Shown in pieces: positions 32,092 to 43,396 of a DNA stretch of 64,000 nucleotides; the first letter of the stretch is position 1; each line of letters opens with the position of its first letter. The notes under the pieces were generated by a model that was given only the letters and a program-made list of their open reading frames with translations, was not told the origin of the DNA and searched no databases. Made by a program: the position numbers and the translations under genes. Origin of the DNA: Musa acuminata AAA Group (Eukaryota > Streptophyta > Magnoliopsida > Zingiberales > Musaceae); assembly GCF_036884655.1 (NCBI RefSeq), contig NC_088355.1, positions 25,419,001 to 25,483,000 of the forward strand. The letters are read 5' to 3'.

Positions 32092-32529
32092 TGTTAGGAC
32101 TCTAGCTTGGAGAGTCCTAATTGAGAGGGACATTCATGTAAAAATGTTAGGACTCTAGCTAGGAGAGTCCTAATTGAGAGGGACATTCTGTTAGGACTCT
32201 AGCTAGGAGAGTCATAATTGTGAGGGGCATTCATGTAGGAGGTTTTTTCTTAGAGAAGAATTAGGAGTTGTAAGGGAATAGGAGTCTTGAGTATGAGTTC
32301 TATTAGGAGTTGGTTAGAGGTAAGAGTCTTAAGTGGGAGTCCTATTAGGAGTTAGGGTTTAGAAGCCCTATAAATAGCCATGTATTCCTTCTCTTTTCTT
32401 AAGCAATAGATGAATCTTTTCTGCAGCCTTTGAGCAGCAACTTGGAGGGAGGAACCCCTATAGAGTTCCAAGGAGGCCGATCCCCTAAAGAAATCAACCC
32501 CAAGTTTAGAATCTGCAAGGGTTCTAACA
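32092..32529 (+). repeat. Gypsy-2 3' LTR
   Basis: 438 bp with three hairpin units; TATA at 32369-32376. Preceded by the purine-rich TTTGAAGAGGGCGGGTC (32075-32091), the likely PPT. Confidence 0.95.
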
Positions 32530-32534
32530 GAACA

Positions 32535-33270
32535 CTCGGAAGGTACATGTCTCATATTCCTGGAAGCCACAACGATGTCAGCGTTGCTTATCTTTTGGTC
32601 ATGCAAATGGAGCTTGTCAGCAAACCCCAAAACCAACCACAAAGGTCTATCAACCACGTCAAGCGCATCAGCAACAAAGTGATTCTTCTCTAATGGCAGT
32701 AGCACCGATGGTGGCGAAAACTATTGAGCATTCCGACTCGCAAGGAAAGCATTGCGGACAGAAGGACAATTCCAAAACATTATCTCTTCCTATAATGTCA
32801 GAGCCTTCCACAACAGAGGTTTCCCATGGTACTAGTGGACAGGAGAAACATAAGTCAGGAACTTCATCTCTTCCAATATCATCGGATCCATCCACAATAG
32901 CTCAATGAACTCAGGTCCAAGCAAATATCGCCAGCAAGGATATTCTTCCTCAACAAACTCAGGCCACAACAAACATCGCCAACAAGGATATTCTGTCTCA
33001 ACAAACTCATGCCCCAACAAACCTCTCTAGCCAGGTTGCTCCAACAAGTACTATTCAAAATATTGGGCTGCAATAATCTTATCGAGCTTCAACAAACCCT
33101 GCCAATCAAGATCACATGATTCAAGGTACTTTAAAGTTTAAAAATCTGCAAGCTGTAGATGAAGTGGATAAATATAGGAATAAAGCCATAAAAGGTAAGG
33201 ATATTGTGAGGGAGGAAAATGCAAAACCGAAGGATAAGAAAAAGGATGGTACAATCCATCCAAAGTCGTA
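32535..33270 (+). pseudogene. LINE-1 ORF1, C-terminal part with CCHC knuckle
   Basis: Continues the 26557 frame as TRKVHVSYSWKPQRC. A zinc knuckle CQRCLSFGHANGAC (CX2CX4HX4C) lies at about 32576-32617. The tail is Gln/Thr/Ser-rich, with degenerate ~17-residue repeats built on QTQA..NIANKDILSQQ, and ends lysine-rich at a TAG (33268-33270). Internal stops occur at about 32906 and 33074. The spacing to ORF2 is 39 bp. Confidence 0.85.
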
Positions 33271-33309
33271 GGATGAATACCTTACTACCTTTTCATTTGT
33301 TTATTACTA

Positions 33310-34855
33310 AAGAAGATAACATGCTGGAATGTTCGCGGACTTAATAAGCCGGAGAAATGTCGGGAGCTCAACAGAATAATCAAGTCTACCGCATGTGATA
33401 TTGTTATTCTAGTGGAAACGAAAATTAAACAATCGCGCGTTCAAGCTCAAAAGAATTTAATATGGCCGGACGCAGAATTGTTTACCAATGACTCAAATGA
33501 AACTTTTGGTCGAATATGGGTATTATGGCATCCTAACTCTATTAATGCTTGGTTTATTTTTGCTACTGATCAATTCATTCATCTTAAGGTAGAGGATAAA
33601 AAGAATGGCTGTCAATTCAATTTCACTGGCATATATGCTTCGAACAGTATGCAAGAAAGAAATACTCTTTGGTCTGACCTGACTAATATTGTAAATGGCT
33701 GTCTCAATGTACCTTGGATTGTTCTTGGAGACTTTAATAATGTTCGGTACACAAATGAAAAAGAGGGGGGTAGACAACTTTCAGAAAGTCAGCTTCAAAG
33801 TTTTAATGATTACATTGACACTGCAGCATTGTTTGATATGAAATCTGTGGGTAATTGGCTCTCCTGGAGTAATCAAGGTGCTGCTAACAGAAAAATAATG
33901 GCTCGACTTGATAGATGTTTGATTAATCATGAATGGTTAACAGTTTACCCAGATTCACTTCTTGAGTATGGTGCTCCTTTGTTTTCTGACCATTCTTTAA
34001 TGTATATACATGCAGAAAAAACGACACCAAGAGGCAAGAAACCGTTTAGATTCTTTAACATGTGGAGTACTCATCCTCAATTTCTGGATGTTATCAGATC
34101 TGCTTGGAATTTTAATGCGCATGGATCCCCCCCTTACATCTTATGTCAAAAGCTCAAAGCATGTAAAGCAGCACTAAAGGAGTGGAATACAAATACCTTT
34201 GGCAATATTAACACCAGAGTTCAATTGTGCAGAAAGGAACTAATGTCATTGTAACATGAACTGCAACTTCAGCCAAATGATGAAAATATTATCTACAAAG
34301 AGACAGAAGCCAGAAATAACTTCATACAAGCCTTAAAACAGGAGGAAAGTTTTGCAAAGCAGAAGTCTCGACAGCATTGGCTTACACTAGGGGATTCCAA
34401 TACTAAATTTTTCTATACTTCAATTGCTACTCGAAGGGTGATTAACCGTATCAGCAAATGCGGAGATAAAGATGACAATCTTATTGAGAATTTAGATGAG
34501 GTTAAAGCACACACAGAGCAATTTTTTTATTCCTTACTTAATCAAGCTGGGAAACCTAATAACATTCATGTGGAGCCGACTAGAAAACTTGATTCGGAAG
34601 CTATTTCAATCCTCAATGCCCCAATTACAGATGACGAAATTGTATGTGTTGTCTTTAAGTCACCAAAGCACAAAAGCCCAGGTCCAGATGGATTTCCAGC
34701 TGAATTTTACCAAACTGCTTGGTCTATTATTGGAAATGATGTGATCAAGGCTTGCCAACATTTTTTCTCTTCAAGTCATATTCTTAGAGAGATGAATTGC
34801 ACATTTATTTCTTTAATTCCGAAGAATGCAGGGGCAGATTCACTAGAGAACTATC
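33310..34855 (+). pseudogene. LINE-1 ORF2 part 1: endonuclease and RT N-terminus
   Basis: The expected start (ATG in LINE-2 at 61111) is AAG here, so initiation is lost. The apurinic-type endonuclease shows CWNVRGLN, an ETK motif (LVETKIKQ), VLGDFNNVRY, RLDRCLIN and FSDHSLM. A TAA at 34252-34254 breaks the frame (LMSL, then HELQLQ). The RT N-terminus (KSPGPDGFPAEFYQ, ISLIPKNAGADSLENY) runs to the solo LTR at 34856. Confidence 0.88.
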
Positions 34856-37490
34856 TGTTAGGATCGAGAGCACTAAGAGGGGGGGGGTGAATTAGTGCAG
34901 CGGAAATCTTACAGCGATTAAAAACCAAAAGCTGCGTTCGTTCAAAAACTATTATGATGCAAAAGCAAATTCTCAGTTTGTATCTAAGTGCAGTTTGCGT
35001 CTAAGCGCAGATTGCGTCTAAGCGCAGTTTTGCGTCTAAGCGCAGTTTACGTCTAAACTCAGATTTACGTCTAAACGCAGTTTTACGTCTAAACGCAGAT
35101 TTACGTCTAAACGCAGATTTACGTCTAAACGCAGTTTTACGTCTAAACGCAGATTTACGTCTAAACTCAGATTTACGTCTTAAACTCAGATTTACGTCTA
35201 AACGTAGATTTACGTCTAAACGCAGTTTTACGTCTAGACGCAGATTTACGTCTAAACTTTGAAACTTGTTTGTATACTCGCAGAAGGCAGTATGCAGTTG
35301 AAATCAAGACGTAAACGTGAACTGAAATCTGATGATTGAGCGAGGAAAGCCGATTTACGTCTGAATGCAGTTTTACGTCTAAATGCTGAAACTCGTTCGT
35401 AAAATAGTAGAGGAAAGTTTGCAGTTATCAATAGGATCAAAATGTAAGTGTAAACTGCAAAGAAGCTCGTTCGTAAAAGCACGGAAGACAGTTCTGCAGA
35501 ATCAAACGTAAACGTAAACAGTAATGTATGAAAATACGAATTTACGTCTGAATGCATATTCGGAAGAACAGCACTTAGAACTTGTTCGTGAAAGCGCAGA
35601 GAGCAGTAGCAATGAAGGAGGTTTGCAGTAATGATAAAGTGCTCGAAAATAAACGCAAACCAGAGATTTAGAGTGGTTCGGTCAGCCTTGACCTACTCCA
35701 CTTTTGGCTTCCTCCACCGACGAGGTTGCCGACGTCAACTAGGTGCCTTCCTTCAATGGGCGAAGGCTAACTGCCCTTTTACAGTTTCTCTCCTTTTGAC
35801 AGGCTTAGGAGACAACCTTTACAGACCTTTCTCTCCTCACTTTACAATTGAAAACTTGAAGAACAGAAGGAGGAGACTTAAAGGCTTTACAACACTTTTT
35901 GAGCTCTTAGAATCACAGAAAAGATCAAGATTTCGGTGTAGGTCTGTATCTTTTCAGTGCTGAATGGGTGGGGTATTTATAGGCCCCAACCCAATTCAAA
36001 ATTCGAGCTCAAAACGATCAAATCGATCAAATCCCAGAATTCTGGGATCAGGCGGTTGCACCTCTCGACTGGAGAGGTGGCACTGCCTGGCAGAGCTCGA
36101 AGACTGAGCTCTGCCGATTGCTTCTCTCTGCCAGAGCTCGAAGACTGAGCTCGATGGTTGCATCACCTGGCAGAGCTCGAAGACTGAGCTTGGTGATTGC
36201 ATCACCTGGCAGAGCTCGAAACTGAGCTCGGTGGTTGCATCACCTGGCAGAGCTCCAAGCTGAGCTCAGGCTGATCCACCTCTCTGCCAGAGCTCGAAGA
36301 CTGAGCTTGGTGATTGCATCACCTGGCAGAGCTCGAGACTGAGCTCAGGCTGATGCACCTCTCTGCCAGAGCTCGAAGACTGAGCTCGGTGGTTGCATCG
36401 CCTGGCAGAGCTCGAAACTTGAGCTCTGGCGGTGCTACCTCTTGGCAGAGGAGGTTGCACCGCCCAGTCTAGCTCGAAGACTGAGCTCTGGGCGGTTGCA
36501 CCTCTCGGCTGGGGCGGTTGCACCTCCCAGCTTCGCAGCCCTGGCGGTTGCACCTCCTGGCTGGGGCGGTTGCACCTCCCAACCCCACAGCCCAGGCGGT
36601 TGCACCTCCTGGCTGGGGCGGTTGCACCTCCTGGTGCAATCAGGGTCCGAATAGTTCACTCCATTCGGCCCACTTTGAATCTTTTCAGGGGCCCAATTGC
36701 CCCAAGATTAAGCTAATGGGATCACCTCCCATTTTCATGCTTAATCATCATGCTAACTACGATTAACTCTAAGACAACTTCTGCAGCTTTGCTCCGATGC
36801 GTCAATCGCGTCTTCCGGCGAGTTTCCGGCCAACTTCCGTCGATCAACCGATAACCCTCGGTGATCCTTCTGTAGACATCCGGCATACTCCTGGACTTTG
36901 CGACGATCCACTTGGCGAGTTCCGACGAGCTTCGCTTGGCAAGCTTCTGGACTTCTCGGATCTGTTCTCGCTGAACCTCCGACGACCGTCCGAACTTCCG
37001 TTGAACTCTCGAACTCCCAACGTGATCATGATCTTGACTCCGGCGCAACACCTGCTGCTTGTCTTACTCTTATCGTAGTTAATCCTGCACACTTAAAACA
37101 AAACTTCGATCGAGACAATTAATCCTAAGCAATTAACCAAGTTGTCCGGCATGTCATTGGTCCCTCGACGCTTCGTCTGATTCTTCGGCGCATCGTCCTC
37201 TCCTGCGGCCTATTGCCCAATCGGCCAGTTGACTCCGCAACTCCGATATCCTTGGCACAATACCCGCTCTTCTTGGCCCGATGCCCGAGTCCACGGCCCG
37301 AAGCCTTCTGTCGATACGTCGACCGATCCACCGGCCCGACGTCCAATCTTCTGACATGTTCCTCCGGCACAACATGATTTTCCTGCTTTAATTGTCTCAT
37401 CCTGATCGAAGCATCCTGCGTCACTCAAAACGCAGATTAAATAATAAACATATATCAAGTAGTTTCATCATCAAAATATGAGATTCAACA
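34856..37490 (-). mobile_element. Solo LTR C (minus) in LINE-1 ORF2
   Basis: 2635 bp, TGTTAGGATCGAGAG to GAGATTCAACA as read on the plus strand, flanked by the 5-bp duplication CTATC (34851-34855 and 37491-37495). It has the family's 18-bp array (34985-35255), TATA on the minus strand (35974-35981) and dyad array (36046-36640). Its length plus duplication is 2640, a multiple of three, so the host frame continues unchanged after removal. Confidence 0.95.
36046..36640 (-). repeat. Dyad array in solo LTR C
   Basis: About 18 units of GGCGGTTGCACC type in plus-strand reading, alternating with CAGAGCTCGAAGACTGAGCT spacers; the longest such array in the window. Confidence 0.9.
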
Positions 37491-39570
37491 CTATCGACCC
37501 TTATCATTATGCAACTTCAATTACAAGATCATCTCCAAAGTATTGGCAAATAGAATGCAAAAGGTAATACACAAGATCATTAGCCCAAATCAAGCTGCTT
37601 TCATCAAAGGGAGAAGTATACATCATAACATTTTGCTTGCTAATGACTTGGTCAAAGATTTGCATTCAAAAGCAAGAGGAACAAAAATATGTTTTAAAGC
37701 TGATTTACGGAAAGCCTTTGATTCAGTTAATAGGAAGTTTATCTATAAGATGCTCCACGATATGAACTTCCCACAGCAATGGGTTAATTGGATTCAATCT
37801 TGCTTGGAAACTCCAAAGTTTTCGATACTTTTTAATGGCTCACCTATTGGTTTTTTTGGGAGCACGAATGGCATCCGACAAGGTGATCCACTCTCTCCGT
37901 ATCTTTTTACTATTGCGAAGGAAGGACTTAGCTGTATGTTGGAAGACGCAGTCTTAAATGGCAGCATTAAGGTACCCATTGCTGGCTCTGTTCATATATC
38001 ATATATAACATTTGCAGATGACTTACTTATCTTTCTCCAAAATGAACCAACTTCAGTAAAGAACCTGGCTACTATTATGAATGACTTTGGTATGGTTTCT
38101 AGACTTCAGTTAAATCATGCGAAAAGTAAAGTATATATGAGCCCTTACGTTGAGGATAAGGTCTTTATTACACAAACTTTGGGGGTTAGTGAGGGAAGCT
38201 TGTCAGTTCCTTATTTGGGTCTCCCGCTCATATCCACAGGCATTCACAAAACTCACTGTCAGCCTATCTTGCAAAAAATAAAGAATAGAATTTCTTCTTG
38301 GAAAAATATGTTTCTATCAAAAGCAGGACGACTCAAACTCATCCGTTCGGTATTGCACTCCTACTCTATATATTGGTGCAATGCATTTTTTCTGCCTGCT
38401 GGACTTCTCCAAGATATTAAACGGTTATTAATGAACTTCTTCTGGAATGGCACAAATGATAAGGCAATGCATATGGTAAATTGGGATAGCATTTGCAAAC
38501 CGAAAGATGAAGGGGGGCTGAACTTGAGAAATACTAGAGATTGGTATCAAGCATGTCTGGTACAGTAATTGTGGGATGTTTTACAAAACAAATGTTCCTT
38601 ATGGTCACATTGGGTTTCTGCTAGGTATCTTTCAAAGGAATCAATCTGGGAAATTTCAATAAGAACATACCACTCTGCAGCTTGGAAAGGAATTTTAAAG
38701 GCAAGGAATTGGCTAATCAAACACATTTCCTATGCAATCTCTTCTGGAACTAGTACTAATATGTGATACGATCCTTGGGTGAATGGGAAGAGTATATTTC
38801 AATTATACGGTGACAGAATACGAAAAGAACTTGGGGCTCCCAAAGATTGGAAGGTTTCTGAGTTCATTGCTAACGGTACCTGGTGTCTCCCTAATCCCAT
38901 TTCTCCCGAAATGTTATCACTTTGACCGACTATTATAGCTATTCTAATCAGGAACAACTCTTCAGATATACTTATTTGGCCTCATGACAATGGCAAATTT
39001 AGTGCCACATCCGCATGGAATCAAATTTGGCAAAGAAATAACAAGTGGGTCCCAAGCAGTTGGACATGGGATCGATCGGGATCACAAAGACACTTCTTAT
39101 GTGCATGGCAGGCCCTTCTCAATAAACTACCTACAATAGACAATATGAAAAGAAGAGGTATCTATCATGTTAACCGATGCTCCCTTTGTATGCAACAAGA
39201 AGAAACTGTTGACCACCTCTATTTTGCTTGTGATTATACAAAATGGATATGGAAGGAGATTCTCCAGCGATTTGAACTCAATAAACTACCGCAACCAAAC
39301 TTGCACCAAGAACTATGCGACATCATGCAATGTTTCTCAAGAAAGGGGCCTCTCATACAACTAGCAAAGGTTACTTTCAGATGCGCTATTTGGTGGATGT
39401 GGAAGGAGAGATGTAACAGAATATTTGAATGCCAACATACAAATAATGCTCAGCTATTGAAAGAGATTATTAGAGACTCAAGATCCTGTATGGAGCAAGA
39501 TCTCAAAACGGTGCACTTTACCCAAAGAGAAAAAGATATTTTTATCAAATTCAATTTTACTATTAGCTAA
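37491..39570 (+). pseudogene. LINE-1 ORF2 part 2: RT to zf-RVT
   Basis: Resumes in the same frame (KIISKVLANRMQKVIHKII). RT blocks: FIKGRSIHHNIL, KADLRKAFDSVN, GIRQGDPLSP, and the catalytic YITFADDLLIFLQ near 38010. zf-RVT (RCSLCMQQEETVDHLYFA) starts at 39175 and the natural stop is at 39568-39570. Three nonsense codons at 38566, 38764 and 38923 (CAA to TAA, TGG to TGA, TGG to TGA) are the only breaks; there is no frameshift. Confidence 0.9.
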
Positions 39571-39787
39571 AGATCTTGGGAATGATGCCAAATTATGTAC
39601 CCACAGGTAGTTTTGATATATCTGGATAAACATTTTCTTTGATGATTATAATTAGGAGTTATAGTCTATAGTATGTGTAGTCATAACTATGAGTTACTTA
39701 CTTGGCTTTGTCTATGACTTGTATAGATAAAGCTATTTGTAGAAACTTTACACATAATCAATTTACTTTTACTTACCAAAAAAAAAA
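39571..39787 (+). other. LINE-1 3' UTR and poly(A)
   Basis: 217-bp 3' UTR, shared with every LINE copy in the window, ending GTAGAAACTTTACACATAAT..TTACCAAA and A11. The same tail marks the ends at 5113, 43191, 20475(-), 22877(-) and 57308(-). Confidence 0.9.
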
Positions 39788-39789
39788 GA

Positions 39790-40659
39790 GTAGTCGGCTA
39801 ATGCATGCATTGTATGTATGGTAGGTCCAACATCTTCATTAGAATTTATACCTTCATGATCGGAGTCCACATTCTTAGCTTTCGGTTCCTCTCCAATTGG
39901 TTCAATCATTAGAAGTTGCCCTTGTTTACATCGGTGCTCCATACTCCATTTTTCATCATAATACAAACCCCTTGCTGATCTTTCCTTGCTAATTTTTTTC
40001 TCATGTAGAGTTGCAAATGAGATCGCAGCTATCATAGTACGGGGTTGACGAGCCTTAACTTCACACCGGATCTCTGGAATAAGCCCTTCAATAAATGTAT
40101 CCAGAAGTTGTCGGTTCGACCAATCTCTAGCTTGATTTGATAATCTTTCAAACTTACTATGATATTCTAACACTGTAGAAGTTTGATGAATTTTGGCGAG
40201 CTGGCAATCAACATTCTCATATTTGGATGGGCCAAAGCGAACAAGAAGCCCTCTTTTGAACTGCTCCCACGAAGGAACTCCGTGAAAAGTTTCATACCAA
40301 TCGTACCACTAGAGTGCATCTCCCTCGAGTTGAATTGAGGCCACTTCTACCTTGGATTCTTCTAGGGTTCTGTGAAAACAGAAAACATTTTCTGCCTTAG
40401 AGATCCAATTGGTCGGATCTCTATCTTTCCATCTCGAAAATTTCATCTTCATGTGTGAGTAATTTGTGTCATAATCTTGGGGCCCTTTTCTTGTATCTTC
40501 ATATCTGTTCAACGTAGAACTTGAGCTCCCACCTTGTTGAAATTTACTAAGGCTCCCCAGTAAATCCTTTATGAAATCATTAAGTACTTCTTGTAACCGG
40601 TTCTCAATTCTAATTTCCAATGCTTCCATCTGTGCTTTCACTGAGTTATCGGTGGCCAT
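39790..40659 (-). pseudogene. gag: Gypsy-4 Gag
   Basis: The ATG at 40659 gives MATDNSVKAQMEALEIRIEN, a coiled-coil-like N-terminus, MKMKFSRWKDRDPTNWISK, then a stop at 40309 in the GDALQW block. The frame continues (YHSKFERLSNQARDWSNRQ, FIEGLIPEIRCEVKARQP) to an altered Cys/His region where YYDEKWSMEHRCKQG lacks the first Cys pair, and ends at the acidic linker. It is non-functional. Confidence 0.83.
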
Positions 40660-40676
40660 TGCGTAAGACTGCAAAT

Positions 40677-42103
40677 CTGTAATCTAACTCCTGTTTTTGG
40701 TGTCGGACAAGGGCGTCAACACTGTAGATGCGAAGTTACCGAGGAGGTGGATGCCAAAGGCAGTGCTGCGGTCGCTGCGTTGGAGGAAGAGTAGCTGCCC
40801 TGTTTCTATCGAGGTGTGGGGTGAGAGCGCCGAGGTTGGAAGGCGACTGCATTGATGTGGCTGCAGTTGGGGGCAGCGTCGCCAAGGGCCTGTCACTGTG
40901 GTGGTTGCGACGGTGCGGATGGAAGGCGACTGCTCTGTCACTACCGCACTACGAAGGCGGGTGACGTCGATGGATCGCGTGCAGTTGACACAACGGTGTC
41001 GTTGAAGCGACCGAAACAGAGCTTGCTGCGTGTGCTGTTGGAGGGAGGCTGCGGTGGTGTTGCCGAGGTTGAGGCTGCAGGGGAAAATAGGAATCGACGG
41101 TGGCAGGCTGGGCGGCGAGCGGCGTCGTCGCTGGCTGGGCAGCAGCGGCGACGGTGGTGGCAACCGTTCGCAGCAGCAAGAGGATTGCCCTGTTTCGGTC
41201 ACCAAGGGGGCAGAGGAAGGGGGAGTGGCGGCGGTCGTTCTCACCCGAGCCAGGGGGAGCGGAGGGCTGGGAGGCGAGCAGCGGTCGCCGCACGGTGGCT
41301 GGCAGTGGTGGTGGGTCGGCTGGAAGGCGACGGCGCTCGAGGCGTGGCTGCGATCGACGAGGGGCTGCGGCAACAGAGGAAGCTCTGTTTCTGCAACCGC
41401 TGCAAGGAGGGGCTGCGGCAACCGGCGGTTGCGGCTGTGGTGCCGGCGGTCCTTCTCGCTCGAGCGAGATGGGAACGCGAAGAGAAGAGGTCGCTGGCCA
41501 GGTGATCGAGCGGAGGCGATGCGGCTGGGAACAAGGGCAATCCGTGAGTTGCCCTGTTTCGGACGCCGCGAGGAGGGCGACAATCGGCCGCTGCGGCTGC
41601 GACCCAAGGGAAGGCAGGCGGCGGTTGAGAGGCAGCGGTTGTGGCGCGGCTGGGAGCAGCGTCACCAACGATCGCCGAGGAGGAGAGGTCGAGCGGCTGC
41701 GCTGCGACGCAAGGGGAGGCGGGCGGCGGTAGTAGGGCTGGGATGGACGTTGGCAGCGTCGTCTCCTGGCCGGGGAACAGCGGCGGCGGTGGTCGCCGGC
41801 CAGGAAGCGGGGCGTTGGTGGGCGCTGGCCGGAGAGAAGCAGCGGCGGGTGGGCTGGCTGGAAGCAGGGGACGCTGGGGTGGCTGCGGCTTCTTCTTCCT
41901 CTCGTGTTTCTTCTTTTCTTTTTCCTTTGTTTGTTTTTTTTTTTTTTTTTTTTTTTTTAGCGAGATGAGGCAGCAAGAAGGTTGAGCGGTGGTCGAAGGT
42001 CGCTGGCCGGGGAAACAACGATAACGGTGAAGAAAGAGTTGCCTTGTAGTGGTGGTGGGGAAGAAGGGAAGCAAGGTTGCGGCGGGTTGCGCCAAGAATC
42101 GTT
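40677..42103 (-). other. Gypsy-4 leader, GC-rich with a long poly-T/poly-A tract
   Basis: 1.4 kb of GC-rich, Pro/Ala/Arg-codon-rich DNA that is open in several frames on both strands without codon preference or a recognisable domain. It also holds a T tract at about 41936-41958. A shorter equivalent precedes gypsy-5 gag (50002-50412). The overlapping open frames are therefore best read as composition artefacts of a leader. Confidence 0.65.
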
Positions 42104-42115
42104 GCTCTGATACCA
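42104..42115 (-). promoter_or_regulatory. Gypsy-4 primer binding site (minus)
   Basis: GCTCTGATACCA on the plus strand, i.e. TGGTATCAGAGC on the minus strand. Confidence 0.88.
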
Positions 42116-42121
42116 CTATGT

Positions 42122-43008
42122 AGCTTGGAAAGGAATTTTAAAGGCAAGGAATTGGCTAATCAAACACATTTCTTATGCAATCTCTTCTGGAACTAGTACT
42201 AATATGTGGTACGATCCTTGGGTGAATGGGAAGAATATATTTCAATTATATGGCGACAAAATACGAAAAGATCTTGGGGCTCCCAAAGATTGGAAGGTTT
42301 CCGAGTTCATTGCTAACGGTACCTGGTGTCTCCCGAATCCTATTTCTCCCGAAATGTTATCACTTTGGCCGACTATAGCTATTCCAATCAGGAACAACTC
42401 TTCAGATATACTTATTTGGCCTCATGACAATGGCAAATTTAGTGCCACATCCGCATGGAATCAAATTAGGCAAAGAAATAACAAGTGGGTCCCAAGCAGT
42501 TGGACATGGGATCGATCGGGATCACAAAGACACTCCTTATGTACATGGCAGGCCCTTCTCAATAAACTACCTACAATAGACAATATGAAAAGAAGAGGTA
42601 TCTATCATGTTAACCGATGCTCCCTTTGTTTGCAACAAGAAGAAACTGTTGACCACCTCTATTTTGCTTATGATTATACAAAATGGATATGGAAGGAGAT
42701 TCTCCAACGATTTGAACTCAATAGACTACCGCAACCAAACTTGCACCAAGAACTAGTCGACCTCATGCAACGTTTCTCAAGAAAAGGACCTCTTACACAA
42801 CTGGCAAAGGTTACTTTCAGATGAGCTATTTGGTGGATGTAGAAGGAGAGATGTAATAGAATCTTTGAATGTCAACACACAAACAATGCTCGGCTCTTGA
42901 AAGAGATTATTAGAGACTCAAGATCCTGTATGGAGCATGATCTCAAAACCGAGCACTTCACCCGAAGAGAAAAAGATATTTTTATCAAATTTAATTTTGC
43001 TATTAGAT
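42122..43008 (+). pseudogene. LINE ORF2 C-terminus
   Basis: From MWYDPWVNGKNIFQLY at 42204 through zf-RVT (RCSLCLQQEETVDHLYFAYD, with the last Cys of CDY changed to Tyr). Two near-adjacent stops (42822-42824 TGC to TGA, then TGG to TAG) end the long frame. Decayed. Confidence 0.83.
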
Positions 43009-43191
43009 AAAGATTTTGGGAATGATGCCAAATAATGTACCCACAGGTAGTTATAGTCTATAGCATGTGTAGTCATAACTATCGCATTCGCACTCTATGA
43101 GTTACTTGGCTTTGTCTATGACTTGTATAGATAAAGCTATTTGTAGAAACTTTACACATAATCAATTTACTTTTACTTACCAAAAAAAAAA
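42122..43191 (+). mobile_element. 5'-truncated LINE fragment with poly(A)
   Basis: Begins AGCTTGGAAAGGAATTTTAA in the ORF2 connection region and ends TTACCAAAAAAAAAA. It sits exactly at the outer edge of the gypsy-4 PBS/LTR border and abuts the copia remnant. No target duplication is seen. Confidence 0.88.
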
Positions 43192-43195
43192 GTAG

Positions 43196-43396
43196 ATCTA
43201 AGTTTGCAAACCATTGTATTGTCTCTAAGTCTCTTAGTTCATTTAAATCAACATGTTTTCCCTTATTGACACTCCTAAGTTCGAAAGAGGAAAACTTTTC
43301 AGCATGATATTTTGAATCGAAAAGGATAAGATCAAAATCTTCCACTAATCTCGTCTTCCCTTTGTCCCTTGAGGATCTTCTAGACCCCATAACCAC
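43196..43396 (-). pseudogene. Truncated ORF of unknown function
   Basis: ATG 43396 or 43390 gives MGSRRSSRDKGKTRLVEDFD then LILFDSKYHAEKFSSFELRS, 67 codons up to the LINE poly(A), which truncates it. The start weakly resembles the N-terminus of the plant transposon-associated ORFs that begin with a basic patch followed by a Phe-Asp-Ser block; I cannot name it with confidence. It lies downstream of the copia gag on the same strand and has a GGTTGCACC cluster upstream (43650-43740), like the LTRs. Confidence 0.4.

Larger units (their letters stand above)
27320..32529 (+). mobile_element. Gypsy-2, complete defective Ty3/gypsy element
   Basis: 5210 bp with two 438-bp LTRs, PBS, leader, one long gag-pol frame, PPT and a 5-bp duplication GAACA (27315-27319 and 32530-32534). 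By eye the LTRs differ at about five sites. The element lacks the RT palm and most of the integrase, yet clearly transposed as a unit, so its enzymes came from another copy. Confidence 0.95.
25998..39787 (+). mobile_element. LINE-1, nearly full-length L1-type element, split twice
   Basis: A GC-rich repeated 5' UTR, ORF1 (DUF4283 plus zinc knuckle), ORF2 (endonuclease, RT, zf-RVT), a 3' UTR and poly(A) at 39777-39787. Gypsy-2 (27320-32529) sits in ORF1 and solo LTR C (34856-37490) in ORF2. Removing both plus their duplications leaves about 5.9 kb. The left flank is gypsy-3 (+) and the right flank gypsy-4 (-), so no target duplication joins them. Confidence 0.9.
39788..42121 (-). mobile_element. 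Gypsy-4 (minus): PBS, leader and gag
   Basis: Read on the minus strand: three LTR-end bases (42119-42121), PBS at 42104-42115, a GC-rich leader, then gag from 40674. It is cut at 39788 by LINE-1, within the segment between Gag and protease (MHALADYS). It belongs to the gypsy-5 family (the MQSYAMATDNSVKAQMEALE start), not the gypsy-1/2/6 subfamily. Confidence 0.83.

Noticed and set aside
40684..41607. 300-codon Pro/Ser/Arg-rich frame as a host gene
   Set aside because: Overlaps equally long frames on both strands, has no domain and lies exactly between a retroelement PBS and gag.
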